The notes: generated by a model from the letters alone, not told the origin. Shown: positions 22,620-30,394, counted from the first letter of the stretch. The stretch is 44,110 bases of DNA from an uncultured Eubacteriales bacterium (GCA_902778565.1 CACYYH010000010.1:1-44110), one strand, 5' to 3'. A program made the numbers and translations.

Positions 22620-24026
22620 TTAAAGACCAAGTGTCTCTTTTACGAAAGCAACGTCTTCCTTAACTTCTTCTGCAAGGTAAACGAGGTCTGCTTCGTTAGG
22701 TTCGCAGCCAGCCTTCTTAACAGCCTTCTTGATTCTGGACTGCTTGAAGTGCTTGAGGTCAGCAACTTTGTGCTTGATGAAGCTGGGATCCTTAGGCAGG
22801 ATCAGGTTGGTACCGGGCTTATCCTCTTCCTGAGGGTTGCCGAATCTTACGTCGATACCGTTTTCCTTAGCAAATGCCAGCTGAGGCTGGATGTGCTTGC
22901 CGGCTCCGGTGTATTCTGTTTCGGATACAACCAGAACTGCGTCTTCAGGAAGTTCCTGAGCAAGTGAGAATGCGCATGCAAGAGCAGTGTTGCCTGCAGG
23001 GCCTCTCTCAAGTCCTTCAAGGTTAGCCAGCATTTCAGTCATGTACATAACTTCGCCCTGAGTTGTGGTTACATATTCATCCATGTATCTCAGAGGACGA
23101 GCTGCTGAACGAGGAACGTCTGAGTGGTCGGGGTCAGTAGCATAAGGAACGCCGAATCCGGTATGTCCTGTTGTGCAGGACTTACGGTTGAAGTCAACGT
23201 CGGATGCCATTGAAAGTCCTGTCAGGTCGATGGAAGCAGCGACAACCTTGGTGTCCTTGCATCCGGCCTTAATAAGACCTCTTGCGGTACCTGTTACCAT
23301 TCCGCCGCCGGCGTTGGTGCAAACTACCATGTCAGGATCCTTGCCGATCTTTTCTCTGCACTGCATTGCGATCTCATATCCGAGAGTCTCAATACCTGCG
23401 ATGCCATAAGGTGAGTAAAGGGATGCGTTGAAGTATCCTGTATCCTCAATTACGGAAAGTGTGGTGTAGAAGAGCTCAGGTCCTACTGTGAGCTGGATAA
23501 CTTCAGCTCCGAGAGCCTCGCACTTTCTTGCCTTCTCAACGATCTCCGGCTGGCCTACGCCCTTGGAGTCGTAGCATTCCTGAACGATGATGCACTCAAG
23601 TCCCTGCATTGCTGCCTGGGAAGCAACTGCTGCACCGTAGTTTCCGGAAGTAGCTGCAACTACGCCCTTGTATCCGAGCTTCTTAGCGTGTGCTACTGCA
23701 CATGCTGCACGTCTGTCCTTGAAGGAACCGGAAGCGTTTGCTGCCTCGTCCTTTACAAAGATCCTTGCGCCATAGCCGGGCTTAGCGTACTTACGAGCGA
23801 AAGCGGTGATGTTTCTTAATTCAAGGAGCGGAGTGCTGCCCACGCCGGTCCTGGACTGGATTCTGTTGATCTCGTCGATAGTGTAGTTGGTAGCCTTCAT
23901 GAGGGCTTCGTAATCGAAAGCGACTGAACCTGATTCGAAAGGTGCATAGTCAAGTCCGAGAGCTTCTTTCATGATCTCATTGGATCTTCCCATTACGGAA
24001 TCATAATCTTTTGCAAGCTGTGCCAT
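22620..24026 (-). CDS. ortB: 2-amino-4-oxopentanoate thiolase, PLP beta subunit
   Basis: A 468-residue fold-type II PLP protein. It is the larger subunit of the thiolase that cleaves 2-amino-4-ketopentanoate with CoA to alanine and acetyl-CoA. The PLP lysine is K103 in ASGSFKDRRA, and TNAGGGMVTG resembles the phosphate-binding loop of threonine-synthase relatives. Its ATG overlaps the ortA stop by one base (TAATG), indicating translational coupling of the two subunits. Confidence 0.95.
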   Translation of the reverse strand: MAQLAKDYDSVMGRSNEIMKEALGLDYAPFESGSVAFDYEALMKATNYTIDEINRIQSRTGVGSTPLLELRNITAFARKYAKPGYGARIFVKDEAANASGSFKDRRAACAVAHAKKLGYKGVVAATSGNYGAAVASQAAMQGLECIIVQECYDSKGVGQPEIVEKARKCEALGAEVIQLTVGPELFYTTLSVIEDTGYFNASLYSPYGIAGIETLGYEIAMQCREKIGKDPDMVVCTNAGGGMVTGTARGLIKAGCKDTKVVAASIDLTGLSMASDVDFNRKSCTTGHTGFGVPYATDPDHSDVPRSAARPLRYMDEYVTTTQGEVMYMTEMLANLEGLERGPAGNTALACAFSLAQELPEDAVLVVSETEYTGAGKHIQPQLAFAKENGIDVRFGNPQEEDKPGTNLILPKDPSFIKHKVADLKHFKQSRIKKAVKKAGCEPNEADLVYLAEEVKEDVAFVKETLGL

Positions 24027-24328
24027 TACTTGTCACCTCCGCGTAAAATTTCTCTCAGTGTTCTGTCGATCTCAATGATCTCGGGAACGAACTCACCATA
24101 GCTGTGAGTGTAGTGAGGATTCTCCTCATAAAGAGTACCCTTTTCGATACGGCCGCAAGCAGTTTCAACGGTAACTTCGTCGCCTACTTCAGCGGATTCT
24201 TCCTGAAGGAAGCCCTTGGTCCACATCTGAAGATCTGAATTCTTGGTGTCCTCAGGGAGCTTTCCGGTTCTCTGCTCTGCTTTGAGTACGATGTTGTGGA
24301 TACGTACCCAGTCACCTTTTTTTGCCAT
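24026..24328 (-). CDS. ortA: 2-amino-4-oxopentanoate thiolase, alpha subunit
   Basis: A 100-residue partner of OrtB with the family pattern AKKGDWVRIHNIVLKAEQR and a C-terminal half containing ENPHYTHSYGEFVPE. The ATG at 24328 has AAGGAGG eight bases upstream. Starting earlier (24382) would translate the intercistronic hairpin. The subunit has no catalytic motif that I recognise and probably forms part of the active complex with OrtB. Confidence 0.94.
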   Translation of the reverse strand: MAKKGDWVRIHNIVLKAEQRTGKLPEDTKNSDLQMWTKGFLQEESAEVGDEVTVETACGRIEKGTLYEENPHYTHSYGEFVPEIIEIDRTLREILRGGDK

Positions 24329-24351
24329 TATTATTTCCTCCTTAGACATCC

Positions 24352-24375
24352 TGAGGCGGCATCTCTGCCGCCTCA
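24352..24375 (-). promoter_or_regulatory. Intercistronic hairpin between ord and ortA
   Basis: TGAGGCGGC (24352-24360) and GCCGCCTCA (24367-24375) form a 9-bp stem with a six-base loop. The ortA Shine-Dalgarno comes soon after and no U-run follows, so this looks like a processing or stabilising structure. Confidence 0.65.
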
Positions 24376-24401
24376 CGGACAATAGTTTTGATCTCTTCTG
24401 A

Positions 24402-25457
24402 TTATTTTACGATCTTCTTATCTTCGGAAATGAAGTTTCTGAAGTCACCCATGATAGCACGAGGAATAGGAAGGTCGATCATGGTCTTGAGACCGGGATC
24501 TGCGTTGATTACGAAAGGAATCATGTTTACGCACATAGCGATGGTTCCGAGTCCTCCCTCGATCTCAGGGGAGTTCTTCATGTTTACGTTAGGAGTTCCC
24601 TTGATGATTACATAGTCACCTGTCTGGATGCCAACCTGCTCGGGTTCGATCTGCTGAGGGTGATCCATGTGAACGGGGATGTTTCCGGTGAGCTTAGCTT
24701 CTGCTGTCATGGCAACGCCTGCGCAGGAACCTGCTGCTGCAAATCCGTAAGGGGACTTTCTGTCAACGTCAGTTGTGATAGGGTTCATATCCTGTGAGAA
24801 CTCTTCAACTTCAAGTCCCATACCTGCTGCCATCATGCCAACGGATTCTGCGAATCCAACGTGGCCGGACATTGTGTGGTTAGCCTTTCTCTCAAGGAAT
24901 TCCTCAACGGGGATGCCGATGCCCTGCTCATGCATTACGAGCGGTCCGAAAGGTGAAAGGGAGTTAACTCTTCTGGAAGTGATCTCTTCAACGTCTGTGA
25001 GAACGCCAGTCCAAACGAGAACAAGGAGGTCCATGATGTGACCGGGGTTAACGCCTGTTCCGAGGATGGAAACGCCGTTTTCCTTAGCGATCTTATCAAG
25101 TTCAGCTGCGAGTTCAGGATTCTGAGCTGCAGGGAATGCCATTTCTTCAGCGGAGGTGATGCAGTTGATCTTCTGCTCGAGGATGTATTTCATCTTCGGG
25201 AATGCTTCCTTTGTGAAGGAGTCTGTGCAAAGCAGAACGATGTCAGCAGCGCCGGGCTTGATGATGGATTCGTCCTGGATGATGACGTCAGGTCTGTCGC
25301 CTCTCTCGGTCTTGATGTAGTCATACATGGAAGTACCGATCTTCTTGTTTCTTCCAACTACTCCTACGATCTCAACGCCTTTCTTGTGAAGAAGCATGTC
25401 AGCCATGCCGCCGCCCATTGAGCCTAAACCCCAGATGATTACTTTTACGTTTTCCAT
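24402..25457 (-). CDS. ord: 2,4-diaminopentanoate dehydrogenase
   Basis: A 351-residue NAD(P)-dependent amine dehydrogenase that converts 2,4-diaminopentanoate to 2-amino-4-oxopentanoate and ammonia. The Rossmann motif is WGLGSMGGGMAD near the N-terminus, in the pattern of dihydrodipicolinate reductase relatives. The ATG at 25457 is supported by AGGAG eight bases upstream; a longer in-frame reading to 25505 is not. It is the first gene of the ornithine operon, about 100 bases after the predicted sigma-54 start. Confidence 0.95.
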   Translation of the reverse strand: MENVKVIIWGLGSMGGGMADMLLHKKGVEIVGVVGRNKKIGTSMYDYIKTERGDRPDVIIQDESIIKPGAADIVLLCTDSFTKEAFPKMKYILEQKINCITSAEEMAFPAAQNPELAAELDKIAKENGVSILGTGVNPGHIMDLLVLVWTGVLTDVEEITSRRVNSLSPFGPLVMHEQGIGIPVEEFLERKANHTMSGHVGFAESVGMMAAGMGLEVEEFSQDMNPITTDVDRKSPYGFAAAGSCAGVAMTAEAKLTGNIPVHMDHPQQIEPEQVGIQTGDYVIIKGTPNVNMKNSPEIEGGLGTIAMCVNMIPFVINADPGLKTMIDLPIPRAIMGDFRNFISEDKKIVK

Positions 25458-25567
25458 AGTTATTTCTCCTTTTTTAAAAAATGATTTAAAAGACTTGTTT
25501 ATCAAAGTCCGCTCTGCTTCAAAGGCACGTCGGAAACAGAGGGCCGAACTTTCATATTAATTATATG

Positions 25568-25583
25568 TGCAAGACCCGTGCCA
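25568..25583 (-). promoter_or_regulatory. Sigma-54 (-24/-12) promoter of the ornithine operon
   Basis: The minus strand reads TGGCACGGGTCTTGCA, which fits the consensus TGGCACG-N4-TTGCA in every fixed position. The expected start is near 25557. The next gene upstream encodes a sigma-54 activator. I see no plausible sigma-A promoter in its place. Confidence 0.92.
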
Positions 25584-25588
25584 CCATT

Positions 25589-25603
25589 ACATTATAATAA
25601 TGT
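25589..25603. promoter_or_regulatory. Palindrome adjoining the sigma-54 promoter
   Basis: ACATTAT-A-ATAATGT is a perfect 15-base palindrome just upstream of the -24 element. It could be an extra operator, or simply AT-rich DNA. Confidence 0.35.
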
Positions 25604-25727
25604 ATACAAGAAATGGCGTTTTTTGTGAGTTTCAACAAAAAACCGCTGGCAAACAGCCCGTTATTCTTGTTTTGTATTAAATTCTGTACACGGTTTCGGC
25701 AAGGCCGCTCACACCAATCATTATACC

Positions 25728-25765
25728 GCAAATATTTTTGCAATTCAACTGCCAATATATTTGCA
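25728..25765. promoter_or_regulatory. Two candidate enhancer sites for the ornithine operon
   Basis: GCAAATATTTTTGCA (25728-25742) and GCCAATATATTTGCA (25751-25765) are near-palindromes with centres 23 bases apart, about two helical turns. They lie roughly 180-200 bases upstream of the predicted sigma-54 start, the usual distance for activator binding. They resemble the perfect palindrome TGCAAAATATTTTGCA at the activator gene. The 25458-25790 interval otherwise holds only the promoter and leader. Confidence 0.7.
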
Positions 25766-25790
25766 CTTTGCCCCGTTTAAGAGGCGTTTT

Positions 25791-27176
25791 TCAGCGGATA
25801 CCGTACTTTTTCAGCTTGTGCTGAAGGGTCTGTCTTCTGATTTTCAGCGCATCCGCAGCCTTCGATATGTTTCCGTTGGATTTCAGCATCTCGTCGGCTA
25901 TGATCTGCTCCTCCAGATCCTCCAGATACTTGTCCAGAGGCACGCTTTCGTCATATTTCAGAAGCGGCTCCCTGTTTATCCATTTCCCCGGCATGTTGAG
26001 ATGCTTCTGGGTAAGCACGTGCTCGTCATCAGCCATGGAAACAGCCTGCTCAATGATGTTCTCCAGCTCCCTGACGTTGCCCGGATAATCATATGACCGC
26101 AGTTTTTTCAGCGCAGCGTCGGAGATCATCCATAACTGCTTTCCGAAGCGCCTGTTGTATTTATCAAGGAACTTCTCCGCCAGAAGTCCGATGTCGTCAG
26201 GTCTCTCCCTTAAGGGCGGTATGGAAATGTTGATGACGTTCAGTCTGTAATAGAGATCCTTTCTTAAAAGCCCTTTTGCCATCAGTTCCTCAGGAGCTTC
26301 GTTTACGGTGGCGATGATCCTGACGTTGATGGGAATGTCTTTGGTGCCGCCGACCCTTCTGATGTATGACTCCTGAAGTACACGAAGGAGTTTTGACTGC
26401 AGGTCGTAGGGCATGGCGGAAACCTCGTCCAGAAGTACGGTGCCTCCGTTTGCCTGCTCGAAAAGTCCTGCTCTGTCAACGGCTCCGGTGAAAGCTCCCT
26501 TAGATGTGCCGAAGAGTATGCCTTCCAGGAGGCTTTCGGGGATAGCTGCGCAGTTCTGAGCAAGGAAAGGCTTGCCGGACCTTCTTCCCAGGTTGTGGAT
26601 GCTCTGAGCAAAGAGTTCCTTGCCGGTTCCCGTCTCTCCGTAGATGAAGACCGTAGCGTCGTTGGACGCGGCTTTCTTCGCTCTGTCCATTACAGCTTCG
26701 AACTTTTCGTTTTCACCGAAGATATCGTCGAAGGTATATGACCTTATCTGCGGCTTGGGAGCTTCGCCTGCGAAGTTCTTCTCCCTGAGTTCCTGAAGAG
26801 TATCTGTGATGGTCCTGAGCTCGGTGATGTCCTTTGAGACCTCTATGGCTGCCACCACTTCACCCTCCACAATCACCGGTATGGTGGAGTTTTCGGTGGT
26901 TATCTCTTTGCCGTAAATGTTCTTGTAAGTCTGCTGGTTGCCTCTGATGGCGTGCTTCTTTACAAGAGCGCTGTAGATGGTACTTTCGCCCAGGTTGAAG
27001 TCCGGGAAAGCTTCATGGAACTTCTTCCCCAGCACGTCCCCCACCTCCACCTTTTCGGTCTTGGCCATGGCTTTATTATAGTGGATGCCGGTGCCGTCCT
27101 TGTCCACGATGTATACGCCTTCATCCAGCAGCTCGATGAGCTCGTCCACGAGTTTTTTGTACTGTTCCGAATTCAT
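25791..27176 (-). CDS. PAS-AAA-Fis sigma-54-dependent activator, likely regulator of ornithine fermentation
   Basis: A 461-residue enhancer-binding protein. An N-terminal PAS domain (about 1-120) senses a signal. The AAA+ domain has the P-loop GETGTGKE (180-187) and the sigma-54 contact motif GAFTGA (227-232). The C-terminal Fis-type helix-turn-helix (about 420-461) contains NISKAADALKIRRQTLQHKLKKYGI. The domain plan resembles RocR-type regulators of arginine and ornithine use. It lies directly upstream of, and in the same direction as, the sigma-54-controlled ord operon, so it is the probable activator. The palindrome next to its own promoter suggests it also represses itself. AAGAGGT precedes the ATG. 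Confidence 0.92.
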   Translation of the reverse strand: MNSEQYKKLVDELIELLDEGVYIVDKDGTGIHYNKAMAKTEKVEVGDVLGKKFHEAFPDFNLGESTIYSALVKKHAIRGNQQTYKNIYGKEITTENSTIPVIVEGEVVAAIEVSKDITELRTITDTLQELREKNFAGEAPKPQIRSYTFDDIFGENEKFEAVMDRAKKAASNDATVFIYGETGTGKELFAQSIHNLGRRSGKPFLAQNCAAIPESLLEGILFGTSKGAFTGAVDRAGLFEQANGGTVLLDEVSAMPYDLQSKLLRVLQESYIRRVGGTKDIPINVRIIATVNEAPEELMAKGLLRKDLYYRLNVINISIPPLRERPDDIGLLAEKFLDKYNRRFGKQLWMISDAALKKLRSYDYPGNVRELENIIEQAVSMADDEHVLTQKHLNMPGKWINREPLLKYDESVPLDKYLEDLEEQIIADEMLKSNGNISKAADALKIRRQTLQHKLKKYGIR

Positions 27177-27210
27177 GATGGTACCTCTTTTTACTATGTC
27201 CTACACCAAC

Positions 27211-27216
27211 ATTATA
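27211..27216 (-). promoter_or_regulatory. -10 element of the activator gene
   Basis: TATAAT on the minus strand, about 35 bases before the ATG. The 16-base palindrome at 27223-27238 covers the position where a -35 would be. No strong -35 is present. Confidence 0.55.
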
Positions 27217-27222
27217 CCATGA

Positions 27223-27238
27223 TGCAAAATATTTTGCA
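27223..27238. promoter_or_regulatory. Perfect palindrome, probable autoregulatory site of the activator
   Basis: TGCAAAATATTTTGCA is a perfect 16-base palindrome at the -35 position of the activator promoter. It matches the two imperfect sites upstream of ord. Binding here would be expected to block transcription of the activator gene. Confidence 0.7.
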
Positions 27239-27261
27239 CCCTGTTTTTTCTCAGGTCCCTG

Positions 27262-27302
27262 TGTTACAATAGTTGAGGCCGGATCGGTATTAAACGATAC
27301 CG
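27262..27302 (+). promoter_or_regulatory. Promoter and operator-like dyad of the ArsR-type gene
   Basis: TGT-TACAAT (27262-27270) is an extended -10. CGGTAT-N6-ATACCG (27285-27302) is a perfect 6-bp dyad just after the expected start, a typical place for an autoregulatory operator. Confidence 0.5.
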
Positions 27303-27333
27303 GACATATTCTTTATGATCGAAGGACGATGAG

Positions 27334-27657
27334 ATGAGAATCAGAAAAGACAACAAAGATTTAATGGAAAACGAGATCCTACTGATAGCCGACGTGTCAG
27401 ACGCCCTGGCCCATCCTTTAAGAGTCAAGATCCTCAAGTATATCATGACTCAGAACAGAGCCATGAAGACGGTCTGCACCAAGGACCTTGTGGAGGAATT
27501 CGGCTATGCTCAGGCCACCATTTCACAGCATATGAAAAAACTTGTGCTCTCCGGCCTCGTAGAGTCCAAGCACAAGGAAAAGTTCAGCTACTATTACGTC
27601 AATCTCGGTCTCCTGGCCAGATACGTGAACGCAGCCAAGAAATTCAGCGTCGATTAA
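27334..27657 (+). CDS. ArsR-family winged-helix regulator
   Basis: A 107-residue winged-helix protein: LAHPLRVKILKYI, the recognition helix in YAQATISQHMKKLVLSGLV, and the wing KHKEKFSYYYVN. The ELCVCDL-type metal-binding site of classical ArsR is absent (VCTKDL instead), so metal sensing is not supported. GAAGGA lies seven bases before the ATG. It is divergent from the sigma-54 activator and followed by its own terminator. The target is unknown; the dyad at 27285-27302 suggests autoregulation. Confidence 0.9.
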   Translation: MRIRKDNKDLMENEILLIADVSDALAHPLRVKILKYIMTQNRAMKTVCTKDLVEEFGYAQATISQHMKKLVLSGLVESKHKEKFSYYYVNLGLLARYVNAAKKFSVD

Positions 27658-27668
27658 AGATCAAAGAA

Positions 27669-27691
27669 CCCCGCACATGCGGGGCTTTTTT
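27669..27691 (+). terminator. Terminator of the ArsR-type gene
   Basis: CCCCGCA/TGCGGGG (27669-27684) with a two-base centre, followed by a T6 run. On the minus strand it may also end the nuclease-like gene, although the U-run there is weaker. Confidence 0.85.
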
Positions 27692-27695
27692 ATTG

Positions 27696-28490
27696 TTAAA
27701 GAAGATATTGCTTTATTATGTCATCCATCAGCCTTGCATCGAAGGGCTGTCCCTTTGTCTCAAAAGTCAGTATCAGATTCTTTCCGGGGAAATAACCGTT
27801 CCTTTGGTAGGATAACAGCTTTTTTGTATTATTCTCAGCATATTCAGGATCATCCATCATCCCCATGTGCTCATGTATATAAATTTTCCTCAGCCTTACG
27901 TTGAGGAGGGTATAATCCGGATATACCACGCCATAGCCCTTGAGTATCAGCGGCTTCTCATACTTCATGGGGATACTGTACTCGTCATATTTATCCGCAA
28001 TGGAACTTTCGGACTTAGACCTCACCCTGAGTCCGGCGGACGAATAATACTCCTTGCTTCCCTCCTCAAATCCAAGTCCTTCATAGGGATCGTCCAGCCA
28101 CATCTTGATAAACTCATCATCCGGTACCATTACAGGAACGATCAATTTCTTTCTCACATCTGAAAGTCCGTTATACAAATCATCACAAGTCCCGGACTCG
28201 TACTGAGATATGAGCCTGCTAATCGTACATATCTCCCGCTTTGCCTTTTTCAGAATTTTTTCATCGTATTTCTTTTGCGCCAACTGCCTGACAAGGATCA
28301 TGTCACCAGAAGGTATATGGCATTCTTTTTTATTACCGCCTGCTTGTATTTGCTTATATTGCACTTTTCCATGGCTGTAGCTGATCTTGAGCGCTCCGTC
28401 GGGTGCCGATGATAGTGCCTTCTCTTTTTCCTCGATGATCTTTCTGAGATATTCCTCTCTCCCCCTTATGTTGTTTATTGATAATCTCAT
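27696..28490 (-). CDS. Orphan nuclease-like protein, possible PD-(D/E)XK fold
   Basis: A 264-residue protein of unknown function. The N-terminal ~115 residues are helical and charged. The C-terminal half has a motif series like restriction-type nucleases: RSKSE (157-161) before IADKYDEYSIPMKYE, PDYT (191-194), IHEHMGM (205-211), and KKLLSY then GYFPGKNLILTFE (223-244). E161, D192 and E207 are candidate metal ligands. The spacing is compatible with a PD-(D/E)XK core, but the final Lys is not certain. GGGAGG precedes the ATG. No methylase, helicase or transposase is next to it. An array of TTACGCG dyads begins about 33 bases upstream of the start codon. Confidence 0.6.
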   Translation of the reverse strand: MRLSINNIRGREEYLRKIIEEKEKALSSAPDGALKISYSHGKVQYKQIQAGGNKKECHIPSGDMILVRQLAQKKYDEKILKKAKREICTISRLISQYESGTCDDLYNGLSDVRKKLIVPVMVPDDEFIKMWLDDPYEGLGFEEGSKEYYSSAGLRVRSKSESSIADKYDEYSIPMKYEKPLILKGYGVVYPDYTLLNVRLRKIYIHEHMGMMDDPEYAENNTKKLLSYQRNGYFPGKNLILTFETKGQPFDARLMDDIIKQYLL

Positions 28491-28522
28491 TCTCTCTTCC
28501 TCCCTTTAAAATAGTGTAGTCT

Positions 28523-28836
28523 GTTACGCGCAAAATCCTTTTCCTCTTTAATTTACGCGTAGTTTTCTGCATGCGTTACGCGCAAATACTTTGTTTTTCA
28601 AAAAACTCGCGTAGCTCTTTGGCTATAATTACGCGTTTTTTATTCATTTTTGCAAAATACCGCGTAATCTTATCAAGACTTTTTCCCCTTTTTACGCTCA
28701 AAAAATGCAATTATGGTTATATGCGCGTAAAATATGTCCGACTCTTACGCGTCAATTTGCTGCATTTTCAAAAGAGCGCGTAATGCACACGATTATTTAC
28801 GCGTAAAAACCTCCTTTCTAAAAAAATACGCGTAAA
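28523..28836. repeat. Phased array of TTACGCG/CGCGTAA dyads (six units)
   Basis: Twelve copies of an ACGCG-core motif lie in 314 bases. CGCG centres fall near 28528, 28557, 28580, 28609, 28633, 28662, 28696, 28725, 28749, 28778, 28801 and 28830. The spacings are 29, 23, 29, 24, 29, 34, 29, 24, 29, 23 and 29. They form six pairs, each a left TTACGCG and a right CGCGTAA with 29 bases between centres. The sequence between arms is AT-rich and differs in every unit. The rest of the 28491-28927 gap holds only the HAD-gene terminator; I see no credible gene. Confidence 0.9.
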
Positions 28837-28884
28837 ACAGCTTTATCTCGTAAACAATGCCGGTCATAAAAAGGGCAATATATA

Positions 28885-28917
28885 AAAAAGTACCGCATTT
28901 GTATACAATTGCGGTAC
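28885..28917 (-). terminator. Terminator of the HAD hydrolase gene
   Basis: GTACCGCA (28890-28897) and TGCGGTAC (28910-28917) form an 8-bp stem, with a TGTATACA palindrome in the loop. T6 follows on the minus strand. Confidence 0.8.
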
Positions 28918-28927
28918 AAGTCTTATC

Positions 28928-29743
28928 CTATATTTCTTTTTTCTCCTGAAGTTCCGGGAAGTAGTGGAGCAAAGCTTCCGTGAAGCCTTCGCTTCGCTCG
29001 CCCGCTGCCACGTAGGTGGCCCATTCTTTTACGACGGGCACTGCATTTGCTACCGCTACCGACGTGCCTGCAGCCTTAAGGAGCGGCAGGTCGTTGGTGT
29101 TGTCACCGAAGGCGATGATGTCGTCGGTGGACATTCCCAGATATCCGGCCAGGTGTTCAAGGGCGATGCCTTTGTCCACGCCTTCGCTTACCACCTCGAT
29201 GAGGTGAGCGTCGGACTGGGCCATGTAGACCCTATCACCATACAGTTCCTCCAGCGCTGCCTGTTCAAGAGGAACCCTTTCGGGTTCGCAGGCCAGGAGG
29301 ATCTTCGGCGTGTTGAAGAAGGGATATTCCAGGAAGTTGCCGACCTCGCGGTAGTCAGCATATCTCAGGTCCGGATCCGGATGTCTTTCCAGACGAAGCT
29401 TTTCCACCACGATGGTTCCCTCGTCGTACATCTGGATGTAGAGGTCATGCTCGTGGGCATATTCAACTATGCCTCTTACGATGTCCTCATCCAGATAGTT
29501 TTCGTAGATCTTGATGCCGTTTACCGGGTCGATCACCAGGGCGCCGTTATAGCAGATGGCCATATAGGCTGCTCCTATGGATTCGGCAACGCCGCGGGCT
29601 GATTTGATGGATCTTCCTGTGGAAATGGCGAAAAACACTCCGTTTTCAACAGCTCTTCTTATATATTCTTTTGTTTCCTCCGGCACCAGGCCTTCTCTCG
29701 TAAGAAGGGTATGGTCCAGATCAGTGGCTATGAGTTTAAACAT
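28928..29743 (-). CDS. Cof-type HAD-superfamily phosphatase
   Basis: A 271-residue HAD hydrolase of the Cof/IIB type. Motif I is TDLDHTLL (D8 nucleophile, D10), motif II is AISTGRS, and the C-terminal motif is IIAFGDNTNDLPLL, with the inserted C2B cap between. Family members dephosphorylate sugar phosphates, flavin or pyridoxal phosphate; the sequence does not define the substrate. It starts 12 bases after the stop of the membrane-protein gene, so it is probably the last gene of that transcript, possibly extending the atp operon. Confidence 0.92.
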   Translation of the reverse strand: MFKLIATDLDHTLLTREGLVPEETKEYIRRAVENGVFFAISTGRSIKSARGVAESIGAAYMAICYNGALVIDPVNGIKIYENYLDEDIVRGIVEYAHEHDLYIQMYDEGTIVVEKLRLERHPDPDLRYADYREVGNFLEYPFFNTPKILLACEPERVPLEQAALEELYGDRVYMAQSDAHLIEVVSEGVDKGIALEHLAGYLGMSTDDIIAFGDNTNDLPLLKAAGTSVAVANAVPVVKEWATYVAAGERSEGFTEALLHYFPELQEKKEI

Positions 29744-29755
29744 GATATCCTTTGA

Positions 29756-30394
29756 TTAAAACATGAAGTCTACCAGACCGTAAAGGTCTCTGAAGATGAT
29801 TACGGCTACCGAAGTAAGGATAATGATATGGAAGCCGAACACATACTCTCTGGTGCGGGTCTGGCCCCTTCTGGGAATATTGAAGGCAAAAAGCCTGTCA
29901 GAGGATTTGTATTCTTTGTACTTCTCTTCTCCAAGGACAGCTTCAAAAGCTATGGCCTTGTTGCCCTTCTTTCTGGTGGCTTCGCCGTCCTTGATGGCTT
30001 TTTCGTATCTTGCGGTAAACGCTCTCCAGAACGTCACAGCACCCTTCGTATCCATCTCTCCCATAAGGAGTTTTTCCTTCAGGTAGCTCAGGCATTCCGC
30101 AGAAGCCATGAAGGTGTCAAAAGCGGTGTACCATCTGTTGAGCAAAAGCACCGCAAGAAAACCTCCCACCAGAAGTATCATATGGACCAGTACGCCGAAT
30201 GCCACTCCGTGCCTTCCCGAAAAGTCAAAGGCCAGGACTCCGGCAACTACAGCCATATAGATGCCTGTGAAGGTATGGATCTCCGTTTCCACGTGTCTTG
30301 CGTGATTCAGGTTTTCTGTAATGTTCTCGCTGATGAAGGCTTTGAATTCTTCATCATCAGGAGTATTGAATACTACGTTTTTTAATGCTTCCAT
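29756..30394 (-). CDS. Uncharacterised three-helix membrane protein
   Basis: A 212-residue protein. A hydrophilic N-terminus (1-38, acidic and helical) precedes two membrane helices (about 42-60 and 68-88). A cytosolic helical region rich in Lys/Arg/Glu (90-185) follows, then a third helix (about 188-206) near the C-terminus. I do not recognise the family. The two-helix plus helical-domain plan vaguely recalls SLATT-type membrane proteins, but no specific motif supports this. It lies 44 bases downstream of atpC and 12 upstream of the HAD gene. A short hairpin, ATCGCC/GGCGAT, sits in its leader. Confidence 0.7.
   Translation of the reverse strand: MEALKNVVFNTPDDEEFKAFISENITENLNHARHVETEIHTFTGIYMAVVAGVLAFDFSGRHGVAFGVLVHMILLVGGFLAVLLLNRWYTAFDTFMASAECLSYLKEKLLMGEMDTKGAVTFWRAFTARYEKAIKDGEATRKKGNKAIAFEAVLGEEKYKEYKSSDRLFAFNIPRRGQTRTREYVFGFHIIILTSVAVIIFRDLYGLVDFMF

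Noticed and set aside
27334-27657. Metal-sensing ArsR/SmtB regulator
   Set aside because: The characteristic cysteine pair of the recognition helix is absent.
28571-28783. 70-residue open reading frame inside the dyad array
   Set aside because: No ribosome binding site, and its codons simply follow the repeated motif and AT-rich spacers.
28523-28836. CRISPR-like array
   Set aside because: The conserved pieces are only 7-9 bases, occur as inverted pairs, and the intervals are AT-rich without spacer character; no cas genes are nearby.
27696-28836. ToxIN-type III toxin-antitoxin locus
   Set aside because: The protein is longer and unlike ToxN, and the repeat units share only short arms instead of a repeated 35-base RNA.
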